A model generated the notes under the pieces. The model searched no databases and was not told the origin of the DNA. It saw only the letters and a list, made by a program, of their open reading frames with translations. This document shows, one piece after another, positions 34,727 through 42,623 of a stretch of DNA of 64,000 bases. Position numbers and translations under genes: made by a program. The DNA is from JAWKMZ01 sp041391965 (GTDB lineage: Bacteria; Bacteroidota; Bacteroidia; Flavobacteriales; Flavobacteriaceae). Every line of letters begins with the position of its first letter. Position 1 is the stretch's first letter. The stretch is taken from NCBI GenBank assembly GCA_041391965.1, contig JAWKMZ010000002.1, positions 1-64,000 on the forward strand. Reading direction: 5' to 3'.

Positions 34727-36049
34727 TTAAACCATAGCCATTTCAAAAATATAACGATGCAGTTTCTGAAGGGTTTCTTGTTTATCACTTGTGTTTATAA
34801 GTAACGAAATGTTATTGTTACTGCCTCCATAAGAAATCATTCGCACATTTACATCTTGCAAAATTTGGAATAAATGATGTGTATCTGGATGATATACAAT
34901 AGCGTTTCCAACCAAACACACAATACTTCTGTAAGTATCAACCTCAACCAAAGCAAATTGTTCCAATTCTTCTACAATAGATTGCAAATGGGTTTCATCA
35001 TCAATGGTCAATGAAATTGCAATTTCTGAAGTTGTAATCATATCAATTGATGTTTGATAGCGTTCAAAAATTTCAAACACTTTTTTTAAAAAGCCATGAG
35101 CCAACAGCATACGTGCCGATTTTATTTTGATGGCAGTAATACCATCTTTTGCAGCAATGGCCTTGATACCTTCACCATGAATTTCATTTGTAATTACAGT
35201 ACCAAAAGTATGTGGATTCATCGTGTTTTTTAATCGCACAGGAATATTTGCAGATCTTACAGGCATAACCGTTTGTGGATGTAAAATTTTTGCTCCAAAA
35301 TAGGCAAGTTCCGCAGCTTCGTCAAAAGACATATTGGAAAGTGCTGTTGTGTTTGTTACAAAGCGAGGGTCGTTATTATGAAACCCATCAATGTCTGTCC
35401 AAATTTGCACTTCGTTTGCATTTAAAACCGAACCAATAATAGTGGCTGTATAATCACTTCCACCACGTTGTAAATTGGAGATATGGCCATTTGCATCTAA
35501 ACAAATAAAACCTTGTGTTATGTAAATAGTTGCTGCTGGTAATTGGTTTATAATCCTATTGAGATTTTGTTTGATATAAAAATTGTCTGGTTCATTGGTT
35601 TTGTCCACTCTCATAAAATCTAAAGCAGGCATTAAGCAAGCGTTTAAACCTTCTTGTATTAAAAATCGACTAAAAATAAAGGTTGATAACAATTCGCCTT
35701 GAGCCACAATGTTATTGTGAACCAAAGAGGTATGGTTGACTTCAGTAAGTGATTTTAAAAGGGCAAAAACAGAATCAACATACGAGTCCACTTCTATTTT
35801 TAAATCTATTTGATGAATTAATTCTGCAACAGTTGTTTTATACGTGTTGTGTAGTTTTGTTATCTGCTTAAAAGCGTTTTCAGTTTCTTTAAATTTAATA
35901 CAATCTGATAGCGCTACTAAAGCATTTGTAGTACCAGACATTGCAGATAGCACTACCACTTTGCGCTGTCCATCATTGATGATGTTTTTAACGTTTTTTA
36001 TGTTTTCTATAGAGCCTACAGAGGTGCCTCCAAATTTTAGTACAAGCAT
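34727..36049 (-). CDS. lysC: Aspartate kinase
   Basis: 440-residue monofunctional aspartokinase, first step toward lysine, threonine and methionine. N-terminal KFGGTSVGS is the ATP/aspartate loop. LQRGGSDYTATIIG and IWTDIDGFHNNDPR are family motifs of the kinase domain. The last 140 residues hold tandem ACT domains for feedback control. No homoserine dehydrogenase fusion. It is divergent from an ACT-like gene. A -7 box TACTTTTG lies 22 bp before the start. Confidence 0.93.
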   Translation of the reverse strand: MLVLKFGGTSVGSIENIKNVKNIINDGQRKVVVLSAMSGTTNALVALSDCIKFKETENAFKQITKLHNTYKTTVAELIHQIDLKIEVDSYVDSVFALLKSLTEVNHTSLVHNNIVAQGELLSTFIFSRFLIQEGLNACLMPALDFMRVDKTNEPDNFYIKQNLNRIINQLPAATIYITQGFICLDANGHISNLQRGGSDYTATIIGSVLNANEVQIWTDIDGFHNNDPRFVTNTTALSNMSFDEAAELAYFGAKILHPQTVMPVRSANIPVRLKNTMNPHTFGTVITNEIHGEGIKAIAAKDGITAIKIKSARMLLAHGFLKKVFEIFERYQTSIDMITTSEIAISLTIDDETHLQSIVEELEQFALVEVDTYRSIVCLVGNAIVYHPDTHHLFQILQDVNVRMISYGGSNNNISLLINTSDKQETLQKLHRYIFEMAMV

Positions 36050-36070
36050 AATAATTTATTTATGAGACCA

Positions 36071-36078
36071 CAAAAGTA
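36071..36078 (-). promoter_or_regulatory. -7 box upstream of aspartokinase
   Basis: TACTTTTG on the minus strand, exact TAnnTTTG match, leader about 17 nt. Confidence 0.5.
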
Positions 36079-36120
36079 TAATCAAGGCGATTATTTAAAA
36101 TGAAAATTTAAAAAATTGAC

Positions 36121-36128
36121 TAATTTTG
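36121..36128 (+). promoter_or_regulatory. -7 box upstream of the ACT-like gene
   Basis: TAATTTTG, exact TAnnTTTG match, 24 bp before the ATG at 36153. Confidence 0.5.
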
Positions 36129-36152
36129 CACATAATGTTAATTATATAACAA

Positions 36153-36809
36153 ATGAAAACCATTTCATCTTGTGTTGCTGAAATTTTGGTAGCACAGCCT
36201 TTTTTAGAAGAAGCCTTATCAAGAAACATCATTAATTATTCAGCTTTAGCAGACGAATTACGACCTACTATAAGCGACATGCTTAAAAAACAAGTCAAAT
36301 CAGGTGCTGTAATGATGGCTTTACGACGTTATCAAGCTCCAATTAATTTAGGAAATTCTATTAAGCTAAAGCGCATTTTGGATAGTTTGGGCGACATTAC
36401 AGTACGTTCTAATTTGAGTGATTTTACTTATCTAAACTCAAAAACGTTAAATCAGAGTCATGCCAAAATATTAGACGATATCAACAATAATGGGAATGTA
36501 TTTTATGCGTTTTCACGTGGTATTTTAGAAAGTAATATTATTATTTCCAGTTCTGAGAACCAAAATATGCTCAAAAATTTTAAACATGAAACTCAAATTG
36601 GATTACAAGAAAATTTATCGGCTATAAGTATTAGGTTACCAAAAAACAATTCAAAAATTACAGGATTGTATTATCAAATTTTTAAGCGTTTAGCTTGGGA
36701 AGGTATCGCATTATACGAAGTGGTTTCTACAACTAATGAGTTTACCATTTTGGTTGAAGATTATTTAGTTGATAAAGCTTTTGCTGTCATAAAACGATTA
36801 AAGAACTAA
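36153..36809 (+). CDS. Uncharacterised protein with ACT-like C-terminal half
   Basis: 218 residues, no signal or membrane segment. The first 100 residues are helical with basic patches (DMLKKQVKSGAVMMALRRY). The last 65 (AISIRLPKNNSKITGLYYQ, GIALYEVVSTTNEFTILVE, VDKAFAVIKRLKN) have the beta-alpha-beta-beta-alpha-beta pattern of the ACT domains at the end of aspartokinase. Because it is divergent from lysC, a link to amino-acid sensing is possible; a small DNA-binding or regulatory role is only a guess. I do not recognise a named family. Confidence 0.6.
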   Translation: MKTISSCVAEILVAQPFLEEALSRNIINYSALADELRPTISDMLKKQVKSGAVMMALRRYQAPINLGNSIKLKRILDSLGDITVRSNLSDFTYLNSKTLNQSHAKILDDINNNGNVFYAFSRGILESNIIISSSENQNMLKNFKHETQIGLQENLSAISIRLPKNNSKITGLYYQIFKRLAWEGIALYEVVSTTNEFTILVEDYLVDKAFAVIKRLKN

Positions 36810-36860
36810 ATGATAAATAAGTTCCTTTAATGAAAGTTAGATTTTTAGGACTGTTGAATT

Positions 36861-36868
36861 TATCTTTG
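36861..36868 (+). promoter_or_regulatory. -7 box 4 nt before the alpha/beta hydrolase start
   Basis: TATCTTTG fits TAnnTTTG and is followed by CCTT and then the ATG at 36873. The transcript would begin at or beside the start codon. Confidence 0.5.
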
Positions 36869-36872
36869 CCTT

Positions 36873-37649
36873 ATGAACTTAGATTATAAAGGCATCATCA
36901 TACATCATACTGAAGAAGGTCAAGGAAATCCAATTATTTTGCTTCATGGATTTCTTGAAAACACGACCATGTGGCAACACCTTGTGCCTACTATATCAAA
37001 AACACATAAGGTCATTACTATTGATTTACTTGGTCATGGTCAAACAGGTTGTTTGGGTTATATTCATACTATGGAAGCTATGGCTGAAGCTGTTGATGCT
37101 GTTTTAAGCCATTTAAAAATTGACACAGCAACCTTTATTGGCCATTCTATGGGTGGCTATGTGGCGTTGGCTTATGCAGAATTGTTTCCTAAAAAGATAA
37201 ATGGCTTATGTTTGATGAACTCTTCGGCTTTACCAGATTCTGAAGAGCGACAACTTAATAGAGACAGAGCTATTTTGGCAGTAAAACAAAATTATAAAAC
37301 TTTTGTAAGCATGTCTGTTGCCAATTTATTTGCTTCAGATAATAGGGAAAAATTAAAGATTGAGATAGAGCAAGTCAAAACGGAAGCTTTAAAAACACCA
37401 CTTCAAGGTATTATTGCTGCCTTGGAAGGCATGAAAATTAGAAAAAACAGAGTTTATTTGCTTCATAACACCAATTTTAAAAAACTGATGATTATTGGAC
37501 GTAAAGATCCTGTTTTAGAATATGATACACTTTTAGAACAAACTCAAAATACGATGGTTGAAATTGTTCAATTTTCAGATGGTCATATGAGTCATATCGA
37601 AAATATGAAAGAATTAGATTACATAATAAAACGTTTCATCGAAAAATAA
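36873..37649 (+). CDS. Alpha/beta hydrolase
   Basis: 258-residue single-domain alpha/beta-fold hydrolase. The oxyanion motif LLHGF is at 24-28 and the nucleophile elbow GHSMGGYVAL has Ser92. The acid is probably the Asp in IIGRKDPVLE and the base the His in SDGHMSHIEN. No signal peptide, so cytoplasmic. The small lid does not tell the substrate; carboxylesterase-type chemistry is likely. A possible leaderless start is suggested by the -7 box. Confidence 0.85.
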   Translation: MNLDYKGIIIHHTEEGQGNPIILLHGFLENTTMWQHLVPTISKTHKVITIDLLGHGQTGCLGYIHTMEAMAEAVDAVLSHLKIDTATFIGHSMGGYVALAYAELFPKKINGLCLMNSSALPDSEERQLNRDRAILAVKQNYKTFVSMSVANLFASDNREKLKIEIEQVKTEALKTPLQGIIAALEGMKIRKNRVYLLHNTNFKKLMIIGRKDPVLEYDTLLEQTQNTMVEIVQFSDGHMSHIENMKELDYIIKRFIEK

Positions 37650-37740
37650 TTGATTTTTAACGCTTATTTTACTTTTTTTTCTAAGTTAGGAGTCCCAAAT
37701 TTAGCCAACGATGAAAAAATCTACTAACAAACCAACACCA

Positions 37741-37974
37741 ATGAAACTTTATTGTAACATTTTTGGACACAATTATGAAGTTTCAAAAAAAGTAACTTCT
37801 CATGTAAAAGAATACACATGTAAGTGTTGCAGAAAACAATTAACAACCAATAGTAATGGACATTTAACAGAATTGACACCTAAGTTTAAAGAGATCAATT
37901 CTATTTTAGAAGAAATTTATACACGTAGAATGCAACGTTCACAGCAAAAAGTATTCAGTTCATCGATATATTAA
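37741..37974 (+). CDS. Small CxxC protein, paralogue A
   Basis: About 77 residues. Cys5 and His10 (YCNIFGHNYEVSKKV) and Cys27/Cys30 (YTCKCC) form a possible zinc-binding set, followed by a polar helix ending in RRMQRSQQ. It aligns along its full length with the next gene (GH-x2-x2-SKKVT, HV-EY-C-C, LT-LTPK, KEINSILE). That alignment supports the start at 37741; an ATG at 37711 would add ten residues. Function unknown; the family name is not known to me. Confidence 0.6.
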   Translation: MKLYCNIFGHNYEVSKKVTSHVKEYTCKCCRKQLTTNSNGHLTELTPKFKEINSILEEIYTRRMQRSQQKVFSSSIY

Positions 37975-38048
37975 AGTTATTTTGTAAGTTATTACTTGAT
38001 TTTCATATATTTAAGCATCCTCTATGTAATAACTAATTTAATAGCAAA

Positions 38049-38282
38049 ATGAAAAGTATCTACTGTTCGTTGTTTGGACATGAGTTTACAATCTCCAAAA
38101 AGGTAACCTATCATGTAAGTGAGTATAAGTGCAAGCACTGTAAAACTCAAATGACCACTAATGGAAAAGGCGGCTTAACACCATTAACGCCAAAATACAA
38201 AGAAATCAACTCTATTTTAGAACGCATCCATAACAGACGTATGGAGCGAAAGCAAAACCGAAATTTTATTTTTGATCGTTAA
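38049..38282 (+). CDS. Small CxxC protein, paralogue B
   Basis: 77 residues, tandem paralogue of the previous gene: Cys6, His11, Cys28 and Cys31 occupy the same positions, and KYKEINSILERIHNRRMER matches the C-terminal helix. It differs by a clean CKHC motif and the tail NFIFDR. Its end overlaps the end of convergent thiL by 17 bp. Both proteins are cytoplasmic by prediction. Confidence 0.65.
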   Translation: MKSIYCSLFGHEFTISKKVTYHVSEYKCKHCKTQMTTNGKGGLTPLTPKYKEINSILERIHNRRMERKQNRNFIFDR

Positions 38283-39318
38283 GCGCGTTCCAACCTTTTG
38301 CTATTAGAGGAATAAGCGTTTCGGCTCTGGTTACTAAGTGCATTCCTTTTTCTTTTTCAGTCATATAACCAATGACTGTAAAATTTGGATTTCCTTTTAT
38401 TTTTGGAAAATCTGCTTGAGAAATCGTCATCAACAATTCATAATCCTCACCACCATTTAAGGCAATGGTCGTACTATCAATATTAAATTCTTCACAAGTT
38501 GAAATTACCTGAGGATCTAAAGGAATTTTATTTTCATACAATGCTACACCAACATGACTCTGTTTGCACAAATGGATAATTTCTGAAGACAAACCATCAC
38601 TAATATCAATCATAGACGTTGGTTTTACTTCTAAATCCGCCAATAATTTGATAATATCGCGTCGCGCTTCTGGCTTTAGCTGACGCTCAATAATATAAGC
38701 GTAAAGATCTAAATCGGGCTGATTTTTTGGGTTCACTTTAAATACTTCCTTTTCGCGTTCAAGTACCTGAAGACCCATATATGCTGCGCCTAAATCGCCT
38801 GAAACAACCAATAAATCATTAGGTTTTGCGCCATTTCTGTACACAATATTGTTTTCATCAACCTCACCAATAGCAGTGACCGAAATGATAAGTCCAGTTG
38901 TTGAAGACGTCGTGTCACCACCAACCACATCTACATGATAAACTTTGGCAGCCGTTTCAATACCTGCATATAATGCCTCTAAAGCTTCTAACGGAAAACG
39001 GTTAGAAACGGCTATAGAAACCGTCACTTGAGTTGCATTAGCATTCATGGCGTACACATCAGACAAGTTAACCATAATAGCTTTGTAGCCTAAATGTTTT
39101 AAAGGCATATAACTTAAATCAAAATGAACATTTTCAACTAACAAATCGGTTGTGACAACCACTTTTTTAGAATTAAAATCTAAAATAGCAGCATCATCAC
39201 CAATCCCTTTTATGGTAGAGTTTTGTGTGATTTCAAAATGTTGAGTCAGGTGTTCAATAAGCCCAAATTCACCCAATTCACTTAGTGATGTACGTTGTTG
39301 GTTTTTGTCTTCTATCAT
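38266..39318 (-). CDS. thiL: Thiamine-monophosphate kinase
   Basis: 350 residues; makes thiamine diphosphate from thiamine monophosphate and ATP. Typical segments are GIGDDAAIL, TTDLLVENVHFDL, YKAIMVNLSDVYAMNA and VVGGDTTSS, then SMIDISDGLSSEI and LNGGEDYELL. Normal length for the PurM-like ThiL fold. It overlaps the end of the convergent small CxxC gene. The ATG lies four bases after a -7 box TAAATTTG, so the mRNA may be leaderless. No other thiamine genes are near and no TPP riboswitch was seen. Confidence 0.95.
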   Translation of the reverse strand: MIEDKNQQRTSLSELGEFGLIEHLTQHFEITQNSTIKGIGDDAAILDFNSKKVVVTTDLLVENVHFDLSYMPLKHLGYKAIMVNLSDVYAMNANATQVTVSIAVSNRFPLEALEALYAGIETAAKVYHVDVVGGDTTSSTTGLIISVTAIGEVDENNIVYRNGAKPNDLLVVSGDLGAAYMGLQVLEREKEVFKVNPKNQPDLDLYAYIIERQLKPEARRDIIKLLADLEVKPTSMIDISDGLSSEIIHLCKQSHVGVALYENKIPLDPQVISTCEEFNIDSTTIALNGGEDYELLMTISQADFPKIKGNPNFTVIGYMTEKEKGMHLVTRAETLIPLIAKGWNALNDQK

Positions 39319-39322
39319 GCTG

Positions 39323-39330
39323 CAAATTTA
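39323..39330 (-). promoter_or_regulatory. -7 box 4 nt before thiL
   Basis: TAAATTTG on the minus strand, then CAGC, then the thiL ATG. A TTCG 20 bp upstream is one mismatch from TTTG. Confidence 0.5.
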
Positions 39331-39456
39331 AATATATAGCGATGAATACACGAATGATTTTTTTGAAAATATTCAGTAATTTATCACATTAAAAAAATTG
39401 ATAGATGTATTTACTAATATAATGTTAGGAATTATGGAAATGCCCTACTTAAGTTG

Positions 39457-39464
39457 TATATTTG
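39457..39464 (+). promoter_or_regulatory. -7 box of the suf cluster
   Basis: TATATTTG, exact match, 31 bp before the sufA-like ATG. The -33 position is not a TTTG, which may mean that an activator is used. No IscR/SufR-type operator was recognised. Confidence 0.6.
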
Positions 39465-39494
39465 CAATCTATTTAGAAATAATCTATATAAGCT

Positions 39495-39824
39495 ATGATT
39501 AAAGTATCTGAAACGGCTAAAAAGAAAGTCATTGAGTTAATGACTGATGATGGTTTTGATGCTACCACAGATTTTATACGCGTTGGTGTAAAAAGTGGAG
39601 GTTGTTCGGGCTTGTCTTATGATTTGAAATTTGACAAAATCCAAAATGAAGAAGATAAGATTTTTGAAGATAATGGCGTAAAAATCATTGTTGACAAAAA
39701 AAGCTTTTTATATCTTATTGGAACAACCCTTGAGTATTCAGGTGGTTTAAATGGAGCAGGCTTTGTGTTTAACAATCCAAATGCAAATAGAACTTGTGGT
39801 TGTGGAGAAAGTTTTTCGCTATAA
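39495..39824 (+). CDS. sufA: HesB/IscA-type iron-sulfur carrier
   Basis: 109-residue A-type carrier with the three conserved cysteines: Cys37 in GGCSGLSY and Cys101/Cys103 in RTCGCGESF. It accepts clusters from the SufBCD scaffold and passes them to apoproteins. First gene of the cluster and 50 bp before sufB, so SufA is the likely name, though IscA-type sequences are hard to tell apart. Confidence 0.9.
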   Translation: MIKVSETAKKKVIELMTDDGFDATTDFIRVGVKSGGCSGLSYDLKFDKIQNEEDKIFEDNGVKIIVDKKSFLYLIGTTLEYSGGLNGAGFVFNNPNANRTCGCGESFSL

Positions 39825-39874
39825 AACCAATCGTAACTTTCCTTAATTGAGAAAGTATTTTAAAAGAAAATATT

Positions 39875-41323
39875 ATGTCGAAATATACAGAAGATGATTT
39901 AAGAGAAGAACTAAAAACCAAAGAGTACGAATACGGTTTTTATACTAATATTGAATCAGACACCTTTCCTATTGGTTTAAATGAAGCCGTTATAAAAGCT
40001 ATTTCTCTTAAAAAAGAAGAACCAGAATGGATGACAGAATGGCGTTTAGAGTCTTTTCGGGCTTGGAAAGAAATGATAGAACCAGAATGGGCAAACGTCA
40101 ATTATGTCAAACCAGATTTTCAAGCCATTTCTTACTATTCTGCTCCAAGCAAAAAACCAAAATACAACAGTTTAGATGAAGTAGATCCAGAACTGTTGGA
40201 TACGTTTAAAAAACTTGGAATTTCTCTTGATGAGCAAAAAAAATTAGCAGGCGTTGCAATGGATGTTGTAGTAGATTCAGTTTCTGTAGCAACCACATTT
40301 AAGAAAACCTTAGCAGAAAAAGGGATTATTTTTATGAGTATTTCAGAAGCCATTAAAGAGCATCCTGAACTTGTAAGAAAATATTTAGGAACCGTTGTGC
40401 CTCAAAAAGATAATTTTTATGCGGCTTTAAATTCTGCAGTATTTAGTGATGGCAGTTTTTGTTACATTCCAAAAGGGGTTCGATGTCCAATGGAACTATC
40501 CACCTACTTTAGAATTAATCAAGCAGGAACAGGACAATTTGAAAGAACCCTTTTAATTGCAGATGAAGATAGTTATGTAAGTTATTTAGAAGGGTGTACA
40601 GCACCAAGTAGAGATGAAAACCAATTGCATGCTGCTGTTGTAGAATTGATAGCATTAGATGGCGCTGAAATAAAATACTCAACCGTTCAAAACTGGTATC
40701 CAGGAAATGACGAAGGCAAAGGTGGTGTTTATAACTTTGTAACCAAACGTGGTTTGTGTGAAAAAAACGCCAAAATATCATGGACACAAGTCGAAACAGG
40801 TTCTGCTATTACTTGGAAATACCCAAGCTGTGTTTTAAAAGGCGATAACTCAGTTGGCGAATTTTATTCTATTGCAGTCACTAACAATTTCCAACAAGCC
40901 GATACAGGAACAAAAATGATTCATTTAGGAAAAAACACCAAATCAACCATTATCTCCAAAGGAATCTCTGCTGGAAAATCACAAAACTCATATCGTGGAT
41001 TGGTACAAATTAGCTCACGCGCCGAAAATGCACGTAACTTTTCACAATGTGATAGTTTGTTAATGGGAAATGATTGTGGAGCGCATACGTTTCCTTATAT
41101 AGAAGCCAAAAATAAAACCGCAAAAATAGAACATGAAGCCACCACCAGTAAAATTGGTGAAGACCAAATTTTTTACTGCAACCAACGTGGTATTGATACA
41201 GAAAAGGCTATTGCTTTAATTGTTAATGGATTTAGCAAAGAAGTGTTAAATAAACTTCCAATGGAGTTTGCTGTTGAAGCTCAAAAATTATTAGAAATAA
41301 GTTTAGAAGGTTCAGTCGGATAA
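39875..41323 (+). CDS. sufB: Fe-S cluster assembly protein SufB
   Basis: 482 residues, the scaffold subunit of SufBC2D on which clusters form. Strong family segments: CYIPKGVRCPMELSTYFR, LEGCTAPS, TVQNWYPG, GLCEKNAKISWTQ, CQDSLL-like SQCDSLLMG and the C-terminal EHEATTSKIGEDQIFYCNQR. Length normal. A short lipoprotein gene separates it from sufC, which is unusual. Confidence 0.97.
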   Translation: MSKYTEDDLREELKTKEYEYGFYTNIESDTFPIGLNEAVIKAISLKKEEPEWMTEWRLESFRAWKEMIEPEWANVNYVKPDFQAISYYSAPSKKPKYNSLDEVDPELLDTFKKLGISLDEQKKLAGVAMDVVVDSVSVATTFKKTLAEKGIIFMSISEAIKEHPELVRKYLGTVVPQKDNFYAALNSAVFSDGSFCYIPKGVRCPMELSTYFRINQAGTGQFERTLLIADEDSYVSYLEGCTAPSRDENQLHAAVVELIALDGAEIKYSTVQNWYPGNDEGKGGVYNFVTKRGLCEKNAKISWTQVETGSAITWKYPSCVLKGDNSVGEFYSIAVTNNFQQADTGTKMIHLGKNTKSTIISKGISAGKSQNSYRGLVQISSRAENARNFSQCDSLLMGNDCGAHTFPYIEAKNKTAKIEHEATTSKIGEDQIFYCNQRGIDTEKAIALIVNGFSKEVLNKLPMEFAVEAQKLLEISLEGSVG

Positions 41324-41379
41324 TATGCCATGAGGCTTTCCGCACCTTATTGGTTTAATTAAAAATGTACAAAGTTAAA

Positions 41380-41793
41380 ATGAAACAATTTATTGTCATC
41401 CTGTTATTTGTTACAGTATTTTATAGCTGTAAAAACGATTCTAAAACCGAAACAGCAAACAACACTACTGAAACAACAGACAATATTAGGCAAGTAACAG
41501 GCAACTTTATTTATTATGCTGATGCAGCAGTTTTGCAAACCAAAAGCGAGCTTTTTGGAGTCATTGAAAATGAAAAAATGAAAGAATTGGTTGAAAAATC
41601 AAAAGCATATAAAAACGAACCAACAGATGAAGTTGTAGTAACCTTAAAAGTTAAGGTATCAAAAAAACCAGAAAACGAAGAAGGCTGGGAAAACAGAGTG
41701 GATATTATTGACATAGTGAGTATAGCCAAAGCCAACCCAGACGATAATGATATTATAAAATTAGGAAACGATAAAAATGTTGAAAATCAATAA
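41380..41793 (+). CDS. Small lipoprotein inserted between sufB and sufC
   Basis: About 137 residues from the ATG at 41380 (an in-frame ATG at 41365 adds five). Lipoprotein signal MKQFIVILLFVTVFYSC with Cys17. The mature part is a small soluble domain (NFIYYADAAVLQTK, VVVTLKVKVSKKP) that could be an OB-like or copper-resistance NlpE-like barrel, not a certain match. Its end overlaps sufC by 17 bp, so translation is probably coupled to sufC. Why an envelope lipoprotein sits in the suf operon is unknown. Confidence 0.75.
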   Translation: MKQFIVILLFVTVFYSCKNDSKTETANNTTETTDNIRQVTGNFIYYADAAVLQTKSELFGVIENEKMKELVEKSKAYKNEPTDEVVVTLKVKVSKKPENEEGWENRVDIIDIVSIAKANPDDNDIIKLGNDKNVENQ

Positions 41794-42529
41794 TTTACAC
41801 GCAAGTGTTGAAGGTAAGGCCATATTAAAAGGCATCAATTTAGAAGTAAAAGCTGGCGAAGTACATGCTATTATGGGACCTAATGGTTCAGGCAAAAGTA
41901 CTTTAGCATCTGTAATTGCAGGAAAAGAAGAATACGAGGTTTCAGAAGGAGAAATCATTTTAAACAATCAAAGCATAGACAATTTGGCAGCTGAAGAGCG
42001 TGCTCACAAAGGCATCTTTTTGTCATTTCAATATCCTGTTGAAATTCCTGGTGTTTCCGTAACTAACTTTATGAAAACAGCCATCAACGAAACACGCAAA
42101 GCAAAAGGCTTACCAGATATGCCAGCCAATGAAATGTTGAAGTTGATTCGTGAAAAATCAGAATTATTAGAAATCGATCGCAAATTTTTATCACGTTCAT
42201 TAAACGAAGGATTTTCTGGAGGTGAAAAGAAACGAAACGAAATTTTTCAAATGGCGATGTTAGAACCAAAATTGGCAATTCTTGATGAAACAGATTCTGG
42301 TTTAGATATTGATGCACTTCGTATTGTAGCCAATGGTGTCAATAAATTAAAAAGTAAAGACAACGCCGTTATTGTCATTACACATTACCAACGTTTGTTA
42401 GATTATATTGTTCCAGATTTTGTACATGTTTTATACAATGGACGTATTGTAAAATCAGGAGGCAAAGAATTAGCACACGAGCTTGAAGAAAAAGGCTACG
42501 ATTGGATTAAAGAAGAAGTGAACGCCTAA
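41777..42529 (+). CDS. sufC: Fe-S cluster assembly ATPase SufC
   Basis: 250-residue ABC-type ATPase of the SufBCD complex. Walker A GPNGSGKST, the Q-loop in FLSFQYP, the ABC signature FSGGEKKRNE and Walker B LAILDETDSGLD are all present, then the H-loop VITHYQR. Its start lies inside the end of the upstream lipoprotein gene. Normal length. Confidence 0.97.
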   Translation: MLKINNLHASVEGKAILKGINLEVKAGEVHAIMGPNGSGKSTLASVIAGKEEYEVSEGEIILNNQSIDNLAAEERAHKGIFLSFQYPVEIPGVSVTNFMKTAINETRKAKGLPDMPANEMLKLIREKSELLEIDRKFLSRSLNEGFSGGEKKRNEIFQMAMLEPKLAILDETDSGLDIDALRIVANGVNKLKSKDNAVIVITHYQRLLDYIVPDFVHVLYNGRIVKSGGKELAHELEEKGYDWIKEEVNA

Positions 42530-42548
42530 AATAAACGGCTAAAAAAAG

Positions 42549-42602
42549 AAAGTTTTAAAAGTTATAAAGCGGGTTTTTAACAACTTTATACTTTCAAACT
42601 TT
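42549..42602 (+). other. Imperfect hairpin between sufC and sufD
   Basis: Left arm 42549-42569 (AAAGTTTTAAAAGTTATAAAG is pairable with right arm 42584-42602, CTTTATACTTTCAAACTTT) around a 14-base loop. It is AT-rich, lies in the only long gap inside the suf scaffold genes, and has no T run. It could be an mRNA processing or stabilising stem; function is inferred. Confidence 0.4.
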
Positions 42603-42623
42603 TAAACATTTCAACTCAAAAAA

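Noticed and set aside
38266..39400. TPP riboswitch upstream of thiL
   Set aside because: The upstream sequence is short and AT-rich, lacks the conserved TPP riboswitch cores, and a -7 box lies four bases before the ATG.
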